DNA of 11,009 nt from Fen731 sp964354265 (GCA_964354265.1 CAYGYY010000068.1:1-11009); one strand, 5' to 3'; positions 1-6,595 are shown, counted from the stretch's first letter. Made by a program: numbers and translations. The notes: generated from the letters alone by a model not told the origin.

Positions 1-1005
1 CGCATATTCAAAAGCTTCTTTGAAATCATCAAGGACGAATTCTTTACTTATAAAGCTCCTCAGGTCTATTTTTCCTGATACTATGATTTCCATGGTCTTA
101 AAGTAATTAAGGACACTTGTCCCGGTCATGCCAAGTATTTTTAAATTCCTGTAATGTATAAGATTGGAATCAATATTTATTTTCTCCTGCCCTTTTGGGA
201 TGGTACCAAAAAAGTTGACCACTCCCCCGGTTGCTGCAAGCTCGAGGCTAAGTTCCTGTGCTTCAGGTGAGCCTGCTGCAATGACAATTACATCTGCGCC
301 GCGACCGTAGCTTTCTTTATATACGGTTTCTTTTAAATCAGCCTCAAGCGGGTTTAAAATAACATCGGCCCCTAAAGTTTTAGCAATATTCCGTCTTTGA
401 CCTGATACTTCACTAACAATTATCTTCTGTGCTCCGAACATCCTTGAAAGGACCACATGCATAAGACCTATGGGGCCTGCTCCGATGATAAGTATTATAT
501 CAGACGGTTTTAATCCGCATAAATCAAGGCTTGAAAATACTGTTGCAAGAGGCTCGCCAAGAGCTGCCACTCCAAAAGGAAAATCATCAGGAAGTAAAAA
601 GCAATTCCCTCCGTGGATATAATTTTCCGGGATTTTTACATACTCTGCAAAACTGCCATTGATGCTGTGGCCCATCACTGTATTGCTGTTACAAAGCGTT
701 GCATTTCCCCTGAGACATTGTCTGCAGTAACCGCATCCGGCAACAGGTGCAAGAGCAATCCTGTCTCCAGGTTTTAAATTCATTACCCTTGAACCTGCCT
801 TGACAATTTCACCTGCCATCTCATGTCCCAGTATCCTCAAAGAACCGGGCGGTATACATTTATGTCCACTTGCTTTTACCCTTAAATCTGAACCGCATAT
901 TGCTGTTGCCCTGACTTTTAAAAGCGCTTCATAATCACCGACCTCAGGAGTTTGTATTTTTTCTATCCTGAGATCTTCTATTCCATGGAAAACTAGAGCT
1001 TTCAA
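1..1005 (-). CDS. Zinc-dependent medium-chain alcohol/polyol dehydrogenase, 3' end cut by window edge
   Basis: Oxidises a secondary alcohol or polyol, or runs in reverse, with NAD(P); cytoplasmic. The 335 visible codons hold a complete GroES-like domain and most of the Rossmann domain. Catalytic-zinc ligands are Cys37 (in ICGSD) and His61-Glu62 (GHE), with Glu151 in the GEP motif. The structural-zinc cysteines are 91, 94, 97 and 105. The nucleotide loop GAGPIGL is near residue 175. The family is usually about 340-350 residues, so only a few residues are missing beyond base 1. The start is TTG at 1003-1005, preceded by AAGGGG at eight-base spacing; no ATG fits the normal family N-terminus. It lies 42 bases after rhaA, so it is probably the last visible gene of the operon. 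Threonine/sorbitol dehydrogenase-type sequence is clear. The substrate is not; a rhamnose- or polyol-derived intermediate is an inference from context. Confidence 0.9.
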   Translation of the reverse strand, partial: MKALVFHGIEDLRIEKIQTPEVGDYEALLKVRATAICGSDLRVKASGHKCIPPGSLRILGHEMAGEIVKAGSRVMNLKPGDRIALAPVAGCGYCRQCLRGNATLCNSNTVMGHSINGSFAEYVKIPENYIHGGNCFLLPDDFPFGVAALGEPLATVFSSLDLCGLKPSDIILIIGAGPIGLMHVVLSRMFGAQKIIVSEVSGQRRNIAKTLGADVILNPLEADLKETVYKESYGRGADVIVIAAGSPEAQELSLELAATGGVVNFFGTIPKGQEKINIDSNLIHYRNLKILGMTGTSVLNYFKTMEIIVSGKIDLRSFISKEFVLDDFKEAFEYA

Positions 1006-1047
1006 TCTCTTATCCCCTTTAATGTCTGGTTGTAAAATGTTTATGTA

Positions 1048-2304
1048 TCAGATACGCTTTGAAGTCACTTCCCTTTCATACTTGAAGACCTCATTTATCC
1101 AATTATTATCATCCGGTACACTCATTATTTCACAATAGTGATTCCACACATCACCATATGGCATTGATTTAAGGTTCTCCAGCATACCAAGCCTTGCAAA
1201 CAGCTGGTTCTTTTCTTCAAATTCCCTTAGAAGCGCCGAGGGTTCAAGCAATGCGTACAGAAGGGCTTTCTGGACTGACCTGATGCCTGTTGCGTATGCG
1301 CCTATGCGGTTAACGCTTGCGTCAAAAAATTCTGTTCCTATATAGACCTTGTCAAGAGCCTCTGCCCTTACAATCTCCTGCATTATTGCAACAATTTCCT
1401 CAGTAAAAAGCGTGATATGATCGCTGTCCCATCGCATACCCCTGCTCAAATGAAACATTATTCCCCTTACAAACTGCAGGATCGCTGATATCTTATCTGA
1501 AACAAATTCTTCAGGATGCATATGTCCTGTATCGTAAAGCATTATCTTGTCATTTTTTATTGCATATGCCAGGTAGAATTCCTGCGAGCCAACAGTATAT
1601 GCTTCAAGTGCAACACCGAAAAGTTTGCTTTCAAGAGCATCCAGTAGATGCTCTTCAGGGTAATTGATTGAAAAAATTTCATCCAGTGAATCTTTAAGAA
1701 TCTTCCTGTGAAGGAATTTGCTTACAGTGTAATCCTTTGAACCGTCAGGTATCCAGATATCGCAAATACAAGCCTGTTTCAAATTTTTACCTATATACGC
1801 TCCTATTTCCCTTGTTCTCTTGACATGTTCTATCCAGAATTTCCTTATTTTATCATCAGTATGTGAAATAGTATAACCATAGGAAGCCATCTGATGCGAC
1901 CATAAAACCGGATTTATATCAATCCCTACGCCATTATTACGAGCCCATCTTATCCAGGTGTCAAAATGTTCAGGAAGGATTGCATCCCGGTCATAGAATT
2001 GCCCTTTAAAATCCCCATAAATTGTATGAAAATTCAGTTTTTTCTTACCCGGGATAAGGGAGAAAACTTTCTCAATATCCTGTCTGTATTCACTTATATT
2101 GCGAGCTTTGCCAGGATAATTTCCTGTTGACAGGAGTCCGCCGCCTGAGAGGGCGGAATCCGGTCTTTCAAAACCGGAAAAATCATCTGCCTGCCAGCCA
2201 TGAATAGAAAAAGTCATATTTTTTAATCTTTCAATTACTTTTTCAGTATCCACTCCAATATCTGCATACCGTTTGCTGGCTATACTGTAACTGTCGCCTG
2301 CCAA
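1048..2304 (-). CDS. rhaA: L-rhamnose isomerase
   Basis: Converts L-rhamnose to L-rhamnulose, the first committed step of rhamnose use, in the cytoplasm with Mn. It is 418 residues against 419 in E. coli and collinear throughout. Clear family blocks are TGNYPGKARN (60-69), IWIPDG (184-189), ESKLFG (225-230), DTGHMHP (258-264), RWDSDH (291-296) and FFDAS (326-330). By alignment with E. coli the catalytic metal ligands His261, Asp293 and Asp295 are kept. At the second metal site Glu225, Asp258 and His285 are kept, but the fourth ligand is Glu325 in place of Asp. IHGWQADD near residue 34 has Gly where E. coli and Bacillus have Cys. The start is TTG at 2302-2304 with GGAGG six bases upstream, and this start gives the normal family N-terminus. 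It follows rhaM after a 132-base gap and precedes the zinc dehydrogenase by 42 bases. Confidence 0.95.
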   Translation of the reverse strand: MAGDSYSIASKRYADIGVDTEKVIERLKNMTFSIHGWQADDFSGFERPDSALSGGGLLSTGNYPGKARNISEYRQDIEKVFSLIPGKKKLNFHTIYGDFKGQFYDRDAILPEHFDTWIRWARNNGVGIDINPVLWSHQMASYGYTISHTDDKIRKFWIEHVKRTREIGAYIGKNLKQACICDIWIPDGSKDYTVSKFLHRKILKDSLDEIFSINYPEEHLLDALESKLFGVALEAYTVGSQEFYLAYAIKNDKIMLYDTGHMHPEEFVSDKISAILQFVRGIMFHLSRGMRWDSDHITLFTEEIVAIMQEIVRAEALDKVYIGTEFFDASVNRIGAYATGIRSVQKALLYALLEPSALLREFEEKNQLFARLGMLENLKSMPYGDVWNHYCEIMSVPDDNNWINEVFKYEREVTSKRI

Positions 2305-2338
2305 TATTCACCTCCAATTCATTCTGATTGTTTATAAA

Positions 2339-2452
2339 TCAAGCGTTAAGGACTGTCTCCCTTTCTGAAATTATTGTTTCAACAAGAGCCTTTATATTTT
2401 CCAATGGGACATACAACTGCCTTTCATTTAAGATTATTAATCCTGATGCCAC
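2339..2452 (-). CDS. Possible 37-residue ORF overlapping the end of rhaM, with an amphipathic helix
   Basis: I do not recognise this as a known family. It reads from a GTG at 2450-2452, overlaps the last 16 bases of rhaM in another frame and stops at TGA 2339-2341, which is 34 bases before the rhaA start. Residues 17-35 begin LENIKALVETII and form a convincing amphipathic helix with hydrophobic positions at 17, 20, 24, 27 and 34. Its codons (AGG, ATA) match the neighbours. A GGAAGAG stretch lies just upstream, but the spacing to the GTG is short. The alternatives are a chance open frame in the rhaM-rhaA gap, or a C-terminal tail of RhaM separated from it by a frameshift or sequencing error. 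Confidence 0.25.
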   Translation of the reverse strand: MASGLIILNERQLYVPLENIKALVETIISERETVLNA

Positions 2453-2757
2453 ATCTCTTCCAGGTCCTCATATTCAGGACCCATAATTGAAGGGTCGCTT
2501 TTTACAAAAAATTTATTCATAAATTCTTCCCATCTGGGCCTGGCTTCTGAAGCATTCATGATCTTAAAACCTTCCTCAAGGTCATTGTGTTCCCAGTATG
2601 CGAAAAGGGTGCCGTCCTTTCTTGCAAAAATAGAATAATTCTTGAATCCTGCGTCCTTTATAAGTTTTCTCATTTCTGGCCATATTTCATCATGAGCTTT
2701 TTTATATTCCGGGATTGATTCCGGTCTTATCCTGTAAAGTTTTCCATATCTTGCCAA
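2437..2757 (-). CDS. rhaM: L-rhamnose mutarotase
   Basis: Interconverts the alpha and beta anomers of L-rhamnose so that the isomerase receives its preferred form. At 106 residues it is close to the 104 of E. coli RhaM and fills the single ferredoxin-like domain. Residues important in E. coli RhaM sit at identical positions: Tyr18, the catalytic His22 (in AHDEIWPEM), Tyr41 and Trp76. The start is TTG at 2755-2757 with AGAGG seven bases upstream; it reproduces the normal family N-terminus and no ATG competes. It lies 103 bases after glpK, a looser gap than between the three upstream genes, and that gap holds a plausible promoter. The reading frame ends at the length expected for the family. 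Confidence 0.93.
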   Translation of the reverse strand: MARYGKLYRIRPESIPEYKKAHDEIWPEMRKLIKDAGFKNYSIFARKDGTLFAYWEHNDLEEGFKIMNASEARPRWEEFMNKFFVKSDPSIMGPEYEDLEEMWHQD

Positions 2758-2777
2758 TTAGTTACCTCTTTTTTTAA

Positions 2778-2806
2778 TTTATATTTTAAAAATTTAGATA
2801 CTTCAA
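2778..2806 (-). promoter_or_regulatory. Candidate internal promoter ahead of rhaM
   Basis: On the minus strand TTGAAG (2801-2806) and TATAAA (2778-2783) are separated by exactly 17 bases. Transcription would begin near 2771, leaving a leader of about 14 bases that contains the AGAGG ribosome site of rhaM. It would let rhaM, rhaA and the next dehydrogenase be expressed apart from deoC-gatD-glpK. The surroundings are very AT-rich, so a chance match is possible. Confidence 0.35.
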
Positions 2807-2860
2807 AAAATAATAAACCTCTGATTGCTTAACAGATGGCCAAATCGCTAACCACGGGCA

Positions 2861-4369
2861 TTATTTTGCCCAGTTCAATGACCTTTCCACGGCTCTTTTC
2901 CACCCGGAGTAAAGTTCCTCCCTTTTTTCCGGCTCCATTTTTGGTTCATATCTTTTATCAAGCTTCCAGTGTTTTTCAAGGTCTGAGATACTGTCCCAGT
3001 ATCCAACACCAAGACCTGCAAGATATGCTGCGCCAAGTGCCGCCATCTCTGTTACCCTCGGTCTTTCAACAGGTATGCCAAGCATATCCGCCTGAAATTG
3101 CATTAAAAAATCGCTTTTTGTGGCTCCGCCATCAACCCTTAGTGAACTGAGCTCTTTTCCTGAATCAGCTATCATAGCATCTATAATATCTTTTGACTGA
3201 TATGCAATGGATTCCTCTGTTGCCCGGCAGATATGTTCCCTTGATGTCCCTCTTGTAATGCCTATGATAGTGCCTCTTGCATAAGAATCCCAGTAAGGAG
3301 CACAAAGTCCGGTAAATGCAGGTACAACGTAAACACCTCCTGTATCCTTGACTTGCTCTGCCAGGATATCGCACTCCCGGGCATCTTTAATAATCCTGAT
3401 TCCATCCCTGAGCCACTGTATTGCAGCACCGCCAATAAATATTACACCTTCGAGCGAATAATAAATGTCCTTTCCAATTACCCATAAAAGATCTGTCAAC
3501 ATCCCATTATTTGACAGTACCGGGCTGCCCCCGATATTCATCATAAGCCCCAGGGCTGTACCATATGTATTTTTTACCATTCCCGGCTTAAAACAACCCT
3601 GGCCAAAAAGTGCTGATTGCTGGTCTCCGGCAACTCCTGAAATCGGGATCTCGCAGTTAAATATTTTTTTAGCTGCTTCATTTTTGCCTGTGTAGGCCAT
3701 TATGCCGCTTGTAGGTTTAAGGGCAGGCAGTATATTCCTGTCGATACCAAACAATTCAAGAAGTTCGTCATCCCAATCAAGAGTATGTATGTTTAGAAGC
3801 ATTGTCCTTGAAGCATTTGAATAATCAGTAACATGATATCTGCCGCCTGACAGGTTATATATAAGCCATGAATCAACATTCCCCATACATACATTGCCTG
3901 CTTTTATTTTTTGCCTGACACCTTCTATATTATCTATTATCCATTTGACTTTTGTTGCAGAAAAATATGAATCAACAAAAAGCCCTGTTTTTTCCCGGAT
4001 GATTTTTTCAAAACCTTTTGATTTAAGCATTTCACAGTAATCCGAAGTCCTGCGGCATTGCCATACTATTGCATTGTATAAAGGCTTACCGGAATCTCTT
4101 TCCCATAATATAATCGTCTCTCTCTGATTTGTAATACCTATAGCTTCAACCTGTGAAGGACTTATTCCACTTATAGTAAAGACTTCTTCCACGCAGCAAT
4201 AAACTGAAGATATATGCTCTTCAGGATCATGTTCAACCCAGCCGGGATTAGGATATATCTGCTTTATTTCACGGTAGGCACTGAATGAACTCTCGCCTTC
4301 ATGGTTAAAAAGAATAACCCGCGAACCTGTGGTGCCCTGATCGATAGCCAAAATGTATTTTTTATCCAT
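2861..4369 (-). CDS. glpK: Glycerol kinase (FGGY family)
   Basis: Phosphorylates glycerol to sn-glycerol 3-phosphate with ATP. It is 502 residues, the normal length, and matches E. coli GlpK from end to end: DQGTTGSR (10-17), NQRET (81-85), VDSWLIYNLSGG, GVAGDQQ (245-251), VYVVPAFTGL and RVDGGA. The glycerol-contacting residues are all present: Arg83, Glu84, Trp103 and Tyr135 at the E. coli positions, with Asp249-Gln250 equivalent to Asp245-Gln246. Small departures are KNTYGTAL instead of KNTYGTG and GLCAPYWD instead of GLGAPYWD. The start is ATG with AGGGG upstream, 15 bases after gatD, so it is operonic. Finding it beside rhamnose genes is unusual. Conserved glycerol ligands argue against it being a rhamnulokinase, though action on a related triose or polyol cannot be excluded. 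Confidence 0.92.
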   Translation of the reverse strand: MDKKYILAIDQGTTGSRVILFNHEGESSFSAYREIKQIYPNPGWVEHDPEEHISSVYCCVEEVFTISGISPSQVEAIGITNQRETIILWERDSGKPLYNAIVWQCRRTSDYCEMLKSKGFEKIIREKTGLFVDSYFSATKVKWIIDNIEGVRQKIKAGNVCMGNVDSWLIYNLSGGRYHVTDYSNASRTMLLNIHTLDWDDELLELFGIDRNILPALKPTSGIMAYTGKNEAAKKIFNCEIPISGVAGDQQSALFGQGCFKPGMVKNTYGTALGLMMNIGGSPVLSNNGMLTDLLWVIGKDIYYSLEGVIFIGGAAIQWLRDGIRIIKDARECDILAEQVKDTGGVYVVPAFTGLCAPYWDSYARGTIIGITRGTSREHICRATEESIAYQSKDIIDAMIADSGKELSSLRVDGGATKSDFLMQFQADMLGIPVERPRVTEMAALGAAYLAGLGVGYWDSISDLEKHWKLDKRYEPKMEPEKREELYSGWKRAVERSLNWAK

Positions 4370-4384
4370 ACTTTCCCCTTATTA

Positions 4385-5446
4385 TTATTCTTCAGGCTTA
4401 AACATTACTTTGTTGAATACCTCTTTTTTATTAAACATCATATCAAAAGCTTTTACACATTCCTCAAGCCTGAACCTGTGTGAAATCAACGGGGCACATT
4501 TTATTTTCCCTGCATTTACAAATCTCAATGAACTGTCCCATTCATTTATGGGAAGCGGGCTGTTCAGGGAATTCCATGCGCCTATTACCTGCAGTTCGCC
4601 TCTCAGGATTCTGCTAAGCGTAGCATTTGGTATTAAAAGGTCGTCATAAGAGATGCCGCAAAAAATGACTTTACCCATTTTTTTTGCTGAATCAATCGCC
4701 TGCACCTGTGTAGTCTTAGAACCAGCCAGTTCGACAACAATATCAACGCCCATGTTTGCGGTATTCTGCTTTATTGATTCCACCGGTTCCTGATTTCTTG
4801 CATTTATACAGACATCTGCTCCAAGAAAATTTGCCAATTCAAGTTTTTCATCATAGATGTCTACAGCAAAAACATTTATGCAACCTGCGATTTTTAGCCA
4901 TTGTACCGTAAGAAGTCCTATTGCGCCTAATCCATAGACCGCTGCTTTATACCCCGGTTCGATGCAGCATTTCCTGACTGCATGTAATGCAACTGAAACC
5001 GGGTCTGTCATTGCGCCTGCTTCAAAATCGACGTTTAACGGAAGTTTTATTATATTATTTTCATTTATTTTTATAAATTCTGCCATTGCGCCATCAACGC
5101 GCGAACCTGGGTAGGCATAATCTTCACAAAAAATATATTGTCCAATCCTGCACCATTCACATTTCATGCAGGGTAAGAGTGGAGATGCAGTTACCCTGTC
5201 GCCAGGTTGTATTTGTTTTACAGCATTTCCTGTCTGCTCGACTATACCGGAGAATTCATGTCCTATTGTGATTGGATGCCGGTATGCCCCTTTAACCATA
5301 ACCCTCATAATATCAGAACCACATACCCCGCATGACTTTACTTTGATAATGACGTCATCCTCTTTTTCAATCTCCGGTTTTTCCACCTCGACACATCTTA
5401 AGTCTCCCGGTGAAAAAAGCCTTACTGCTCGCATCATTGAAGCCAT
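4385..5446 (-). CDS. Zinc-dependent dehydrogenase, galactitol-1-phosphate 5-dehydrogenase-like
   Basis: Medium-chain NAD(P)-dependent dehydrogenase of 353 residues. It resembles E. coli GatD more than generic alcohol dehydrogenases, sharing PITIGHEFSG, PLLPC, GSRVDG, an SRILRGEL-type block and the C-terminal NSPLPINEWD stretch. Catalytic zinc ligands are Cys42 and His63-Glu64. Asp148 (in TDPV) replaces the usual Glu of the EP motif. Structural-zinc cysteines are 93, 96, 99 and 107, and the Rossmann loop GLGAIGL begins at 172. GatD oxidises galactitol 1-phosphate to tagatose 6-phosphate; here no phosphotransferase or tagatose genes are visible, so a different polyol or sugar phosphate is likely. 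The ATG start at 5444-5446 has AAAGGA upstream, 23 bases after deoC. Family is certain, substrate is not. Confidence 0.88.
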   Translation of the reverse strand: MASMMRAVRLFSPGDLRCVEVEKPEIEKEDDVIIKVKSCGVCGSDIMRVMVKGAYRHPITIGHEFSGIVEQTGNAVKQIQPGDRVTASPLLPCMKCEWCRIGQYIFCEDYAYPGSRVDGAMAEFIKINENNIIKLPLNVDFEAGAMTDPVSVALHAVRKCCIEPGYKAAVYGLGAIGLLTVQWLKIAGCINVFAVDIYDEKLELANFLGADVCINARNQEPVESIKQNTANMGVDIVVELAGSKTTQVQAIDSAKKMGKVIFCGISYDDLLIPNATLSRILRGELQVIGAWNSLNSPLPINEWDSSLRFVNAGKIKCAPLISHRFRLEECVKAFDMMFNKKEVFNKVMFKPEE

Positions 5447-5469
5447 ATATTTCCTTTCATAGTCCTTTC

Positions 5470-6264
5470 TTAACCTTCAAGTATTTTTATTGATTTGCTG
5501 GTACCGAGCCTGCAAAGACTGTTATTGCCAAGAGTGCATGCGCCGGCATCAAGAAGAGCCATTGCGCCCTCATAATCCCCGATTCCACCAGAGGCTTTTA
5601 CACCAATTCCAGGTCCGACTGTCTTTCTCATAAGCTTTATATCCTCAACGGTAGCGCCGCCCGTACTGAAACCTGTCGAGGTCTTTACAAAAGCAGCCCC
5701 GGCATCTTTTGCCAGTTCACATGCCCTGATTTTTTCTTCATCTGTTAAAAGGCATGTTTCAATAATAACTTTTACGATAGCGCTTTTACCGGCAGATATT
5801 ACTACTTCTTCAATATCACTTTTTACGCTGCCATAGTCTTTGGATTTTAAGGCGCCTATGTTTATTACCATATCAATCTCTGTAGCGCCGTTTTCAACTG
5901 CTTCTTTTGTCTCACAAACTTTTGACCTGGTGGAAGATGCCCCCAGCGGGAATCCGACAGTTGCGCAAACCGGTATGTTGCTTCCCTTTAGAAACTCTTT
6001 TGCAAGGATTACATTGCATGAATTAATACAAACTGATGCAAAACCGAATTCCTTTGCCTCATCACAAAGCTGTTTTACCTGTTCATAAGTAGCATCCGGC
6101 TTAAGGAGGGTATGGTCAATCATCTTTGCTATTTTTTTTAACTGTAACTCTTTATCACCAGGATGCCCTGGCGACTGATTCTTTAATGCGCCATTATCGC
6201 TTATTTTGCGCAACACTTGCTCTGTAATCTCAGCAACAAGATTCTCATAATTACCGGTTTCCAT
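5470..6264 (-). CDS. deoC: Deoxyribose-phosphate aldolase with N-terminal encapsulation-peptide-like extension
   Basis: Class I aldolase that reversibly cleaves 2-deoxyribose 5-phosphate to acetaldehyde and glyceraldehyde 3-phosphate. Catalytic residues are visible: Schiff-base Lys165 (VKVIIET), Asp131 (EIDMVINIG) and Lys223 (VKASGGIG). The core begins at MIDHTLLKP (48-56), a block that lies within about the first ten residues of typical bacterial DeoC. Here it is preceded by roughly 45 extra residues: an amphipathic helix (6-21, YENLVAEITEQVLRKI) and a Gly/Pro/Asn-rich linker (24-38). That layout is characteristic of cargo-targeting peptides of bacterial microcompartments. The long start is supported by GAGGAGA about seven bases before ATG 6262-6264; no ribosome site precedes Met48. 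Near the C-terminus about nine residues (CTLGNNSLC) are inserted between AGA and RLGTS of the phosphate-binding loop. First gene of the minus-strand operon. Confidence 0.95.
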   Translation of the reverse strand: METGNYENLVAEITEQVLRKISDNGALKNQSPGHPGDKELQLKKIAKMIDHTLLKPDATYEQVKQLCDEAKEFGFASVCINSCNVILAKEFLKGSNIPVCATVGFPLGASSTRSKVCETKEAVENGATEIDMVINIGALKSKDYGSVKSDIEEVVISAGKSAIVKVIIETCLLTDEEKIRACELAKDAGAAFVKTSTGFSTGGATVEDIKLMRKTVGPGIGVKASGGIGDYEGAMALLDAGACTLGNNSLCRLGTSKSIKILEG

Positions 6265-6374
6265 GAGCTTATCTCCTCAGAAGTAATAATTTTTTATAAA
6301 CATTAAAATTTATATACAATTTCGTTTTTACTGGATATTTTGGCATTTGAAAATAAAGTTAAAATTTATTTCAC

Positions 6375-6384
6375 TATTGCAATA
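6375..6384. promoter_or_regulatory. Palindrome TATTGCAATA, candidate operator
   Basis: Perfect ten-base palindrome lying at about +6 to +15 of the predicted deoC transcript. It uses the same half-site as the palindrome over the -35 box, with centres about 41.5 bases apart (close to four helical turns). A further lone CAATAA is at 6390-6395. The arrangement suggests cooperative binding by the adjacent regulator, which is an inference. Confidence 0.45.
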
Positions 6385-6395
6385 ACTTTCAATAA

Positions 6396-6424
6396 ATTAT
6401 ATAATTAAACAGTTTTATTGTCAA
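6396..6424 (-). promoter_or_regulatory. Consensus sigma70-type promoter for the deoC operon
   Basis: On the minus strand a perfect -35 TTGACA (6419-6424), a 17-base spacer and a perfect -10 TATAAT (6396-6401). The start of transcription would be near 6389, giving a leader of about 125 bases to deoC. A fully consensus promoter is expected to be strong unless repressed, in keeping with the palindromes over and beside it and the divergent regulator gene. Confidence 0.75.
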
Positions 6425-6427
6425 TAA
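6415..6427. promoter_or_regulatory. Palindrome TTATTG-T-CAATAA over the -35 box, candidate operator
   Basis: Six-base arms in perfect inverted symmetry around one base. The -35 hexamer of the deoC promoter (6419-6424) lies inside it, so a bound repressor would block polymerase. It shares its half-site with the palindrome at 6375-6384. The likeliest ligand is the SorC-family protein encoded next door. Confidence 0.5.
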
Positions 6428-6462
6428 GCATATTCTGTCTTATACCAGAAGTCCATGTATTT

Positions 6463-6471
6463 TGTTATAAA
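6463..6471 (+). promoter_or_regulatory. Possible extended -10 element for the regulator gene
   Basis: TGTTATAAA fits the TGnTATAAT extended -10 pattern at five of six core bases, without a good -35. It would give a leader of about 118 bases. The surrounding TTTTGTTATAA is repeated exactly before the Fe-dependent dehydrogenase. AT-rich context makes this tentative. Confidence 0.25.
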
Positions 6472-6550
6472 TAGAGTAGCAATTATCGTGTAAAATTTTA
6501 ATTTATTTATTTTTTTTAATGATAAAGGATTTTCCTATAGATGTTTCTAT

Positions 6551-6583
6551 CAGTGTTAAAGTATTATTATCCAGTGTTTAAAG
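6551..6583 (+). repeat. Tandem CAGTGTT(T)AAAG repeat ahead of the regulator gene
   Basis: CAGTGTTAAAG (6551-6561) and CAGTGTTTAAAG (6572-6583) begin 21 bases apart, that is two helical turns, and the second reaches into the ribosome-site area of the gene starting at 6596. Same-face spacing suggests a protein-binding site, perhaps for autoregulation. No further copy was seen in the window. Confidence 0.4.
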
Positions 6584-6595
6584 AGATAAAATATT

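Larger units (their letters stand above)
6265..6595. promoter_or_regulatory. Divergent control region between deoC and the SorC-family regulator
   Basis: This AT-rich, 331-base spacer has no convincing gene. It holds the deoC promoter, two palindromes sharing the half-site TATTG/CAATA, a possible extended -10 for the regulator and a tandem repeat just before the regulator start; these are listed separately. Wide inverted arms TTGAAA (6347-6352) and TTTCAA (6387-6392) are also present. A 25-codon open frame (ATG 6344-6346 to TAA 6269-6271, minus) runs through the deoC leader but lacks a ribosome site. Confidence 0.8.

Noticed and set aside
2836..3150. Plus-strand open frame of 104 codons
   Set aside because: Lies antisense inside the strongly supported glpK, has no recognisable domain and no matching ribosome site.
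2861..4369. Reading glpK as the missing rhamnulokinase
   Set aside because: All glycerol-contacting residues of GlpK are conserved and the whole chain aligns to glycerol kinase.
4353..4649. Plus-strand frames across the glpK-gatD junction
   Set aside because: Shadows of two well-identified minus-strand genes; low-complexity composition and no family resemblance.
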